From an uncultured Bacteroidota bacterium (lineage in GTDB: Bacteria; Bacteroidota; Bacteroidia; Bacteroidales; 4484-276), in assembly GCA_903930725.1 (NCBI GenBank), contig CAIYZW010000800.1, forward strand, positions 1 through 6,344: DNA of 6,344 bases, in the 5' to 3' direction. The position numbers and the translations under genes were made by a program. The stretch's first letter is position 1. Each line of letters begins with the position of its first letter. The notes beneath the pieces were generated by a model. That model had not been told where the DNA came from, did not search any database, and saw only the letters and a list, made by a program, of their open reading frames with translations. Of the stretch, positions 1 through 4,804 are shown piece after piece.

Positions 1-1133
1 GTCATGTAAAGCCGTTTCCGGGCTTTTATAAATTCGTTGGAATGTACTTTGGTAAAGGCAGATTCGTCTTCATCGGCAAGGGTTACACCGGTTGTGCGGT
101 GCGCCTCGTCGCAAATAATCAGATCAAAGACGGCGTATTCGGGCAATTCCTTTTCGAGTTCTTTTTGTGCTTTCGAAATTACTTCGATGGATTGATAGGT
201 GGAGAATACCACCGTCATGCCTGATTTACCGTTTTGCCTGCTGTGCCGGAACTGGTGCAGAATATCCTTCACATTGGTGGAGGCAGGGAGGGCGAGGTCA
301 ACCACGCTAAAATAATCCTTGTCTTCGGTTTTGGTTTTTGTGCGCGATATTTCAGGGTCTGAACAAATACAGATAGCGGTAATCGGTTCATCGGCATCAG
401 CCGACCACTCCCGGAGGCTTTGGCCAAGCAACGAAATGGAAGGTACGAGGAAAAGAATCAATCCTTTGCCATCGGTTTCATGCTCGGCAATGCGGAGGGT
501 GTTAAAGGTTTTGCCGGTTCCGCAGGCCATGATCAGCTTGCCGCGTTCTGCCGTTTTGAAATATTCGTGCGTTTTTTCCAGCGCTTCCTTTTGGTGCGGA
601 CGCAAAGTTTTCTTGGGTGTTCTGGAGGTTTCGCCGTGAATTCCATGTTCCAGCTTTTCCCAATCCACGGGCGCTTCCTGCAAATCGAATAAATTGAGAC
701 GGGTAACCGGTGGATTCTGGTTTTTGATGGCCTGGTAGGCATTGGTTCCCCATTTGTTGGTTGTCGAAATCCAAAGCCTGTGGGCAAACCGGGTTGTTTT
801 TAAATCTTCGCCCTTAAACTCCCGGCTGGAAGTGGAAAGGAAAGAATCAACGGCTGGTTTATCAATCAGCGTATCTTCCTGGAAGCATTTGCACTGGATT
901 GCCCAGTAGTCGCCTTCGTTGGTCAGCGCCACCAGGTCAATGCCAACATCCCAGCCGCCGAGGTCAGTCTTGCCCGGAAACTCATTCCACAGCCATACTT
1001 TCTTGAACTTGTAGGCATATTGCGGGTCGGTTTGCAGGTAAGCCTGCATCAATCGTTCAAAGCGGTTGCCTTTATCGCGTTCCGAGAAGGATATTTTGCG
1101 GTATTTGGAGAGGATGGTGGAGAATGGGGTCAT
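1..1133 (-). CDS. Mrr-type nuclease / DEAH helicase, N-terminal 377 residues (type ISP restriction enzyme-like, partial)
   Basis: The frame is open from ATG at 1133 to the left edge with no stop, so the C-terminus is missing. Residues about 1-160 form a PD-(D/E)xK nuclease of the Mrr kind: GIDLVA with D66, then AIQCK with Q80 and K82, the D-QxK pattern. A superfamily 2 helicase core follows: LRPHQKEAL (177-185), Walker A MACGTGKT (202-209), motif Ia LVPSISLLGQ (229-238), and DEAHRTTG (342-349). The sequence ends at KRLYM, just where motif III (TAT) should begin. Nuclease first and helicase second is the order in single-chain type ISP restriction-modification enzymes (LlaGI, LlaBIII; COG4889), where a methyltransferase and target-recognition domain follow; those parts would lie outside the window. 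A methylase-free helicase-nuclease is the alternative. The start lies 32 bases after the toxin stop, so co-transcription with the toxin-antitoxin pair is likely. The role is inferred to be anti-phage DNA restriction in the cytoplasm. Confidence 0.88.
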   Translation of the reverse strand, partial: MTPFSTILSKYRKISFSERDKGNRFERLMQAYLQTDPQYAYKFKKVWLWNEFPGKTDLGGWDVGIDLVALTNEGDYWAIQCKCFQEDTLIDKPAVDSFLSTSSREFKGEDLKTTRFAHRLWISTTNKWGTNAYQAIKNQNPPVTRLNLFDLQEAPVDWEKLEHGIHGETSRTPKKTLRPHQKEALEKTHEYFKTAERGKLIMACGTGKTFNTLRIAEHETDGKGLILFLVPSISLLGQSLREWSADADEPITAICICSDPEISRTKTKTEDKDYFSVVDLALPASTNVKDILHQFRHSRQNGKSGMTVVFSTYQSIEVISKAQKELEKELPEYAVFDLIICDEAHRTTGVTLADEDESAFTKVHSNEFIKARKRLYM

Positions 1134-1165
1134 GTGGGTGGGGGTTTGGTATTTCTTGTGGGTTA

Positions 1166-1471
1166 CTATTTGAATTTCATTTTTTCAGGATTCTGACGAC
1201 AGTCAAAAACAGAAGCGATGGTAATTACTTGATTGTCGTACCAATAAATTATCTTGTAATTAGTTACCACAAGATATCTAAAGTCTTCGGGATAATCGGA
1301 AAGTAGCTCCTCTTTTGTACCTGATAACGGATTCTTAAATAAAATTTCAACCCTTTTAACGATCCTGTTTACAACCTTGTTAGCGATTGCCGGGCTTACG
1401 TTTAAGGAGTAATATTGATAAATTTCGTTTAGTTGTCTTTCCGCTAATGCTGACCATCCAACACTTACCAT
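1166..1471 (-). CDS. RelE/ParE superfamily toxin
   Basis: This 101-residue protein has the size and layout of the RelE/ParE toxin fold. An N-terminal helical part (ALAERQLNEIYQYY, then a second helix through about residue 45) is followed by NPLSG, an EELL turn, and a C-terminal beta sheet with PEDFRYLVVTNYKIIYWYD and VFDCRQNP. The pattern YKIIY...I.SVFDCRQNP is typical of chromosomal ParE-like toxins (PF05016). Members act either as gyrase poisons (ParE) or ribosome-dependent mRNA nucleases (RelE); the sequence alone does not decide which. The start codon lies inside the end of the antitoxin gene, with 7 shared bases (1465-1471), which indicates translational coupling. No other start fits the family length better. 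The helicase gene follows 32 bases downstream on the same strand. Confidence 0.88.
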   Translation of the reverse strand: MVSVGWSALAERQLNEIYQYYSLNVSPAIANKVVNRIVKRVEILFKNPLSGTKEELLSDYPEDFRYLVVTNYKIIYWYDNQVITIASVFDCRQNPEKMKFK

Positions 1472-1704
1472 GACTTAATTTTAGTTTTTAAATCCTCATG
1501 AGAAACTACACGTCCATTGGTCTTGTCATCTTTGGCCTGGTCAATCATTTCGTGAAATTCATTCAGCGACATGGGTTTTAATTCCCTTTCGTACAGTTTC
1601 TTTTTTTCAGTTCTAACCAGAAATTCCAGTTTTTCGATGATGCTTTCGTCGGTTATCCTGATGAATTCTTCTATTAGATTTAATTTTCTTGCCTGAATAT
1701 CCAT
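1465..1704 (-). CDS. Antitoxin of the RelE/ParE-type module
   Basis: This 79-residue, charged and mostly helical protein is encoded immediately before the toxin and overlaps it by 7 bases. The N-terminal part (DIQARKLNLIEEFIRI, then a helix from about 18 to 38) looks like a dimerising segment. The C-terminal half contains MSLNEFHEMIDQA and ends in GRVVSHEDLKTKIKSW, a tail resembling toxin-binding ends of addiction-module components (PF09720-like) and of small antitoxins often paired with ParE-like toxins in Bacteroidota. No classical ribbon-helix-helix or helix-turn-helix is obvious, so self-repression cannot be claimed from the sequence. Its function is to bind and neutralise the toxin encoded at 1166-1471. 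A TAnnTTTG element lies 22 bases upstream of the start. Gene order and overlap carry most of the evidence; the family name is less sure. Confidence 0.82.
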   Translation of the reverse strand: MDIQARKLNLIEEFIRITDESIIEKLEFLVRTEKKKLYERELKPMSLNEFHEMIDQAKDDKTNGRVVSHEDLKTKIKSW

Positions 1705-1725
1705 AATTCTGTCATTTTAGTAATG

Positions 1726-1733
1726 CAAATGTA
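1726..1733 (-). promoter_or_regulatory. Bacteroidota -7 promoter element for the toxin-antitoxin genes
   Basis: On the minus strand this reads TACATTTG, an exact match to the Bacteroidota -7 consensus TAnnTTTG. Transcription would start near 1719-1720, giving a leader of about 15 bases before the antitoxin ATG at 1704. No TTG is seen at the usual -33 distance, so the call rests on the -7 box and its position only. Confidence 0.5.
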
Positions 1734-1782
1734 AGGGTTTTTATTAGAAAGGTGGCGGGATTTGTACAGCATTTTTGGCATG

Positions 1783-1850
1783 CCGCCAGTAGTCGCCCTT
1801 ATGGTGTTCCGGGAAGGAGATTTTACGGTATTTGGATAGGATGGTCAATA
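1783..1850 (-). pseudogene. Decayed 5' fragment of a second nuclease-helicase gene
   Basis: Bases 1808-1845 match 1081-1118, the start of the intact nuclease-helicase gene, at 34 of 38 positions, and 1786-1797 match 903-914 exactly. In translation the fragment reads TILSKYRKISF, PEHHKG, then DYW. The intact protein reads TILSKYRKISF, SERDKG (to residue 22) and later EGDYW (73-77). The fragment therefore joins the codon for G22 directly to D75, a loss of 52 codons. In the intact gene both places carry AAGGC, so a short-repeat deletion explains the junction. After DYW the similarity stops. There is no ATG at the position of the intact start. A 73-codon open frame (1744-1965) runs through the fragment but is not a plausible gene. 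Confidence 0.75.
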
Positions 1851-1870
1851 ATAAATAGCTTAAAGCCATC

Positions 1871-1965
1871 CTACTTAAAAGTGATCTTAATTTCTTCCGG
1901 TTTGGCTGGTTCAGGCTTTTTGTGCTATTTTTTATTGGTACAGTAAACAGTTTTAAAATTTCCAT
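1871..1965 (-). pseudogene. Possible frameshifted 31-codon small ORF
   Basis: From ATG at 1965 the frame reads MEILKLFTVPIKNST. If one A is added to the run of five A at about 1917-1921, the frame continues as KKPEPAKPEEIKITFK and stops at TAG (1871-1873). Without the extra base the frame runs on into the nuclease-helicase fragment. The lysine- and proline-rich tail looks more protein-like than the unshifted reading, but the ORF is very short and no family is recognised. It could be chance or the decayed end of a larger gene. Confidence 0.2.
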
Positions 1966-1983
1966 CGGATAAAAGTAAAAATA

Positions 1984-2016
1984 TTTTGATTTTCTTTTAA
2001 TTCATAAAAATCAAAA
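1984..2016. repeat. Perfect 10-base inverted repeat, AT-rich
   Basis: TTTTGATTTT (1984-1993) and AAAATCAAAA (2007-2016) are exact inverted copies separated by 13 bases. The stem has only one G-C pair, so it would make a weak RNA hairpin. A binding site for a dimeric regulator, or part of a dispersed intergenic repeat, is as likely as a terminator. Confidence 0.4.
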
Positions 2017-2040
2017 CAAAGGATTGATTATTAGATATTT

Positions 2041-2110
2041 CTTAATAATGCCGCCTCTACGAGGCTACATTGTTTTCTTTACCATTATTCCTACCATACT
2101 GTCGCATCTA
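2041..2110. repeat. Candidate dispersed intergenic repeat centred on a GC palindrome
   Basis: GCCTC (2053-2057) and GAGGC (2061-2065) form a perfect 5-base stem with a TAC loop inside otherwise AT-rich, gene-free DNA. Short GC palindromes of the form GCC(C/T)CGTAG(G/A)GGC in AT-rich intergenic DNA are, from general familiarity, a recurring multi-copy element in Bacteroidota genomes. Only one copy is visible here, so the repeat status is inferred and the outer limits are approximate. Confidence 0.35.
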
Positions 2111-2198
2111 AAAGACTTTCCTTTAAAAAATTTATGCTTTTTCAAAGAGTTACTTTCCAGTTATTGAGGCTGACCATAAAAACCCTGTAAATACCTAC

Positions 2199-2242
2199 AA
2201 AAAAAATGTCGGGAAAACTGAGGTTTGTTCAGCTTTCCCGAC
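2199..2242 (-). terminator. Intrinsic terminator of the T9SS-sorted protein gene
   Basis: GTCGGGAAA (2208-2216) pairs perfectly with TTTCCCGAC (2234-2242). After one mismatch, CTGA (2218-2221) pairs with TCAG (2229-2232), leaving a 7-base loop. The bases just left of the stem are TAAAAAAAA read rightward, so the minus-strand transcript ends in a run of eight U after the stem. It lies 44 bases beyond the stop codon at 2286. The layout is that of a strong factor-independent terminator for minus-strand transcription. Confidence 0.88.
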
Positions 2243-2285
2243 AAGTTTTATCCAAAGCAGCTTTTAATAAGCGCTAAGCAAAAAT

Positions 2286-3386
2286 CTATCTGGCAATAAC
2301 CATTTTGTTTGTCATAACCTGGTTATCAATGGTGAGGGTGTAATAATAAACACCTCCGGCCAAACCGTTTGCACTAAAATCAACATTGTGCAAACCACCC
2401 GTTTGTCTCGAATTTACCAGTGTTGTTACTTCATTACCAATGGCATCGAAAACCTTGAGGTTTACAAAGCCTTCGTCTTTTAACTGATAACTGATGGTGG
2501 TTGACTGGCTAAACGGGTTCGGGAAATTTTCGTTCAAAACCAAGCCGTTGGTGGCTAGTTCGTTTTCTTCGATCCCAACAATCAATGCATTGTATTTGTT
2601 CTCAGCCAGGATTACATTGCCCAGCATTGAGGCATAATTGTTACCAAGGGCCATGGCATAATACACATTAAACGATTGGCCGGGAGCAAGTGCAACGGGA
2701 GCCTGAGCAGTGATTGACACTGATCCGCTAGCTGAATTTGAAGGATAGTGTGGTTGTACTGAACCGTAATTCATCCATGTCCAATAATCGGAGTCAACAT
2801 AATAACCATCATAATATTCGAACGAATAGAGCGACGACAATGTTGACGACAGCAGTTTCATTCCAATATTTGTTTGATTTCCGCGGTGAATCCGGATAAC
2901 TTTTTGAGTGCTGTTGTAAGTAACAGTATCAAAGCCATCCTCCTCGTCAATGAATGGGATAATGTCGAGGCCAACGGTTGCATTTACAGCACTTTGCCCG
3001 TTATTCTTTACATTAAATTTAACCACAATGTAGCTGCCACCGGTCCATCCGTAAGCATTCAGTTTTACGATAACATCAGGTGGAGCTCCCGAATAAGTAT
3101 TGTCGAAGGCGCCATAAATTTCGAAATCACTCTGTGTAGGGTTACTTACCAAAGCTGTTGCTTCCAACGATTCGGCATCATTTTGATAATCAAACACGGC
3201 TGTTGACGAAGTGCCTACCAAAATCGAAGTGCGCCAAAGCTGGTAAAGGCCGGCTGAATTAAAAATTTCGATTTTTCCATACTCGTTTACATCAACACCT
3301 AAAGCTCCGGTGTTAAAGGTTGCCTGACCAAAACTTTGGGCAACCAAAAGCCACACCACAACAAATAATAGTACAGTTTTTTTCAT
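2286..3386 (-). CDS. Secreted protein with T9SS type A sorting domain, function unknown
   Basis: The 366-residue protein starts with a clear signal peptide (KK, then a hydrophobic stretch at 4-16, cleavage likely near SFGQA at about 18-22). The last 80 residues are a type A sorting domain (TIGR04183 type): ENFPNPFSQSTTISYQL (286-302), VNLKVFDAIGNEVTTL (308-323), GGVYYYTL (344-351) and a basic end KMVIAR. The protein should therefore cross the inner membrane by Sec and the outer membrane by type IX secretion, with the sorting domain removed and the rest released or anchored to the surface. Residues about 23-275 are rich in beta-strand-like, aromatic and Asn/Gly/Ser stretches, with no catalytic motif I recognise; VKFNVKNNGQSAVNATVGLD (122-141) looks like an immunoglobulin-like sandwich strand pair. 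The gene stands alone, is followed by a strong terminator, and has a long AT-rich leader. Only weak promoter-like sequence (TTTG, 19 bases, TAATTAAT) is visible upstream. Confidence 0.9.
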   Translation of the reverse strand: MKKTVLLFVVVWLLVAQSFGQATFNTGALGVDVNEYGKIEIFNSAGLYQLWRTSILVGTSSTAVFDYQNDAESLEATALVSNPTQSDFEIYGAFDNTYSGAPPDVIVKLNAYGWTGGSYIVVKFNVKNNGQSAVNATVGLDIIPFIDEEDGFDTVTYNSTQKVIRIHRGNQTNIGMKLLSSTLSSLYSFEYYDGYYVDSDYWTWMNYGSVQPHYPSNSASGSVSITAQAPVALAPGQSFNVYYAMALGNNYASMLGNVILAENKYNALIVGIEENELATNGLVLNENFPNPFSQSTTISYQLKDEGFVNLKVFDAIGNEVTTLVNSRQTGGLHNVDFSANGLAGGVYYYTLTIDNQVMTNKMVIAR

Positions 3387-3666
3387 AAGACATTTGTTTT
3401 TAAGTTATTAATTATTTTAAATATTTAAAGTTTCAAATTTTGATAAGGAAACGTTCTAACCCAGCTGTATGCCTTTTGTATCGTAAAATTAAGAACAATT
3501 ATTTCAACACCGGGATGAAGAAAAACAAAAATGCAACAGGAATAAATTAAAGAACACAAGCATTTCTAACCAGCATTTGCCCGATCATTCTTAACGACAG
3601 CCCTTTAATCCCATCAAAAGCTAACTGCCCGCCAACGTAACCGGCTGGTAATACAGTTTGGCTTAA
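3387..3666. other. Intergenic stretch, possible decayed coding remnant next to tatA
   Basis: The part nearest the secreted-protein gene (3387-3540) is AT-rich and featureless apart from a weak promoter-like site. The part next to tatA (3552-3666) is richer in GC and stays open in the tatA frame for 38 codons beyond its TAG stop, with a protein-like composition (LPAGYVGGQ, FDGIKGLSLRMIG). It has no start codon suited to translation and matches no family I know. It could be chance or a gene remnant. Confidence 0.3.
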
Positions 3667-3855
3667 CTAATTGCCCTTCTTGTCTTTATTCGGGTCATCT
3701 TCGTTCATGCCGGTCTTAAAATCCTTGATGCCTTTACCCAGGCCTCTCATCAATTCCGGGATTTTTTTACCACCAAAGAGTAAAACAACAATTAAAACGA
3801 TCAGGACAATTTCCATCGGACCAAGCATTCCACAAATAATCGAGAGTAAATTCAT
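3667..3855 (-). CDS. tatA: Twin-arginine translocase subunit TatA/TatE
   Basis: The 62-residue protein has the standard TatA plan. A short N-terminus with GPMEI (12-16) leads into one membrane helix (about 14-27, IVLIVLIVVLLF), then the hinge FGGKKIPEL (27-35), an amphipathic helix MRGLGKGIKDFKTG (36-49) and a short acidic-then-basic tail (NEDDPNKDKKGN). TatA oligomers form the path for folded proteins in the inner membrane after TatBC recognise a twin-arginine signal. E15 is the conserved polar residue at the start of the membrane helix. I chose ATG at 3855 over 3909 because the longer form adds 18 non-conserved residues and a -7 promoter box (3879-3886) lies between the two; ATG at 3828 or 3816 is also possible. 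No tatC is in the window, and the neighbours suggest a single-gene unit. Confidence 0.92.
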   Translation of the reverse strand: MNLLSIICGMLGPMEIVLIVLIVVLLFGGKKIPELMRGLGKGIKDFKTGMNEDDPNKDKKGN

Positions 3856-3878
3856 AATTGTAAGTTTTTGATAAGATG

Positions 3879-3886
3879 CAAAAGTA
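3879..3886 (-). promoter_or_regulatory. Bacteroidota -7 promoter element for tatA
   Basis: On the minus strand this reads TACTTTTG, an exact TAnnTTTG match. Transcription would begin near 3872, about 17 bases before the chosen tatA start at 3855. Its position inside the longer open frame argues against the upstream ATG at 3909. No TTG is seen at the -33 spacing. Confidence 0.5.
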
Positions 3887-4019
3887 TGAATAATTATAAT
3901 CAACACCACTTGCCAAATATTTTGATTTTTTTTAAGCCGGCGGCGCTTAACTGCAACCTTTTTCGGTGCATCCGGTAGTTAGCGGCTAAAATTGCAAATC
4001 CGATGCTTTCCCTTGCCTT

Positions 4020-4523
4020 CTATCGTCTGATGGCATAGATAAATTCATCAAGGAACTCATCGTTTTTGAAAACCGTTCCGTTAAGAATACCCTCCAACAG
4101 GAAACCTGTTTTTTCGAGAACTTTATGAGATGCCCCGTTTTTCCCAAAAGGTTTGGCGTAAATTCTTGTGATGTCAAAAGTTGCGAAGCCATATTTTACC
4201 ATCCTTCTGATGGCTTCGGTTGCAATTCCTTTTCCCCAAAATGGTTCGGCAACCCAGTAAGCGATAGCTGCATTTTTCCGGTAAACGTCAGTATCCGGAA
4301 AAATCCCGATCGAACCAACCACTTCGTTTTGAAATTCGATTGCAAAGATCTTTACTGGATACTCTTTTGATGCCTTTTCGATGTAATTTAAACCAGCCTC
4401 TCTGGTGTAAGGATGTGGGAAAGCATCGGTGAGGTTATCCCAAATTGTTTTATTATTAGCACAACGGACGAGGCTTTCGAGGTCGTCCATTTTCCAAATC
4501 CTAAGCTTTATTTCAATTTCCAT
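4020..4523 (-). CDS. GNAT family N-acetyltransferase (RimJ/RimL type)
   Basis: The 167-residue protein has the GNAT order of the Acetyltransf_3 (RimJ/RimL) group. An N-terminal strand and helix (LRIWKMDDLESLVRCANN, 7-24) is followed by VVGSIGIF (68-75), then strand AAIAYWVAEPFWGKG (85-99) running into the acetyl-CoA pyrophosphate loop and helix (W96-G97-K98-G99-I100-A101, TEAIRRMVKYGF). The C-terminal part has IYAKPFGKNGASHKVLEKTGF (121-141), where N129 and the following helix are the usual motif B, ending with EFIYAIRR. These enzymes transfer acetyl from acetyl-CoA to an amine, often a protein N-terminus, aminoglycoside or small metabolite; the substrate cannot be named from sequence. It is most likely cytoplasmic and complete. 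It is divergent from the deiminase gene and 110 bases upstream of the tatA promoter region, so no operon is evident. Confidence 0.9.
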   Translation of the reverse strand: MEIEIKLRIWKMDDLESLVRCANNKTIWDNLTDAFPHPYTREAGLNYIEKASKEYPVKIFAIEFQNEVVGSIGIFPDTDVYRKNAAIAYWVAEPFWGKGIATEAIRRMVKYGFATFDITRIYAKPFGKNGASHKVLEKTGFLLEGILNGTVFKNDEFLDEFIYAIRR

Positions 4524-4804
4524 AATGTTTCTTTTGCAGTATCAATTCTGAATGACCGGCAAATATTGGCGTAATTACCGGATTCCTTACAAGACCGTAT
4601 CAAAAATAAGGCAAGATTTCAAACCATCACAAAAAATCATACTTTAAATCGCCAAAACAGCAGGGGCTTCGACCACTGAAAGGGTTTGGGAGTTGTTGCT
4701 GATTCCGGTTGCTTCGATTGGATTTTTAACCGCGAAGCAGTGAATATTTAACTAAATTTGCCCCCTTAATTTATAAAACTGTCGTTACTCAAATTTCGAA
4801 ATTC
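4524..4804. other. Divergent intergenic region between acetyltransferase and deiminase genes
   Basis: This region must carry promoters in both directions. The plus-strand one is clear (4753-4760). For the minus strand, AATATTTG (read on the minus strand, about 4562-4569) matches seven of eight -7 bases, with a TTG 22 bases further upstream: a weak candidate for the acetyltransferase gene. The middle (about 4635-4740) is richer in GC than its flanks, and the minus strand stays open for about 30 codons ending at TGA (PKPFQWSKPLLFWRFKV). I read it as a possible dispersed repeat or remnant, not a gene. Confidence 0.4.
4753..4760 (+). promoter_or_regulatory. Bacteroidota -7 promoter element for the deiminase gene
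   Basis: TAAATTTG is an exact TAnnTTTG match. It is followed by CCCCC and then an AT-rich leader; transcription would start near 4766-4768, leaving about 38 bases before the ATG at 4805. No TTG lies at the ordinary -33 spacing, as is often the case for weaker promoters. Confidence 0.55.

Larger units (their letters stand above)
1966..2285. other. Gene-free stretch with repeats and a terminator
   Basis: No open frame here has a convincing start, length or protein-like composition on either strand. The stretch is AT-rich and contains three structures listed separately: an AT-only inverted repeat, a GC-rich palindrome, and the terminator of the secreted-protein gene on its right. I see nothing else in it. 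Confidence 0.6.

Noticed and set aside
319..787. Several 84-106 codon ORFs on both strands within the nuclease-helicase gene
   Set aside because: They overlap the continuous helicase frame containing the nuclease and Walker A motifs, and have low-complexity, non-protein-like compositions.
1744..1965. 73-codon minus-strand ORF as a real gene
   Set aside because: It is a chance joining of a short unrelated frame to a decayed nuclease-helicase fragment; the last residues (VQIPPPF) match nothing and the homologous part has an internal deletion.
2874..3206. 110-codon plus-strand ORF opposite the T9SS-sorted protein gene
   Set aside because: It is antisense to a gene with clear signal peptide, sorting domain and terminator; it shows no domain or promoter of its own.
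3856..3909. Upstream ATG at 3909 giving an 80-residue TatA
   Set aside because: The extra 18 residues are not part of the family, and a -7 promoter box lies inside them, so the start at 3855 is better.
3932..3950. Inverted repeat TTAAGC/GCTTAA next to a T-run, as a terminator for the acetyltransferase gene
   Set aside because: On the minus strand the hairpin is followed by a run of A, not T, and no plus-strand gene precedes it; the stem is only six bases.
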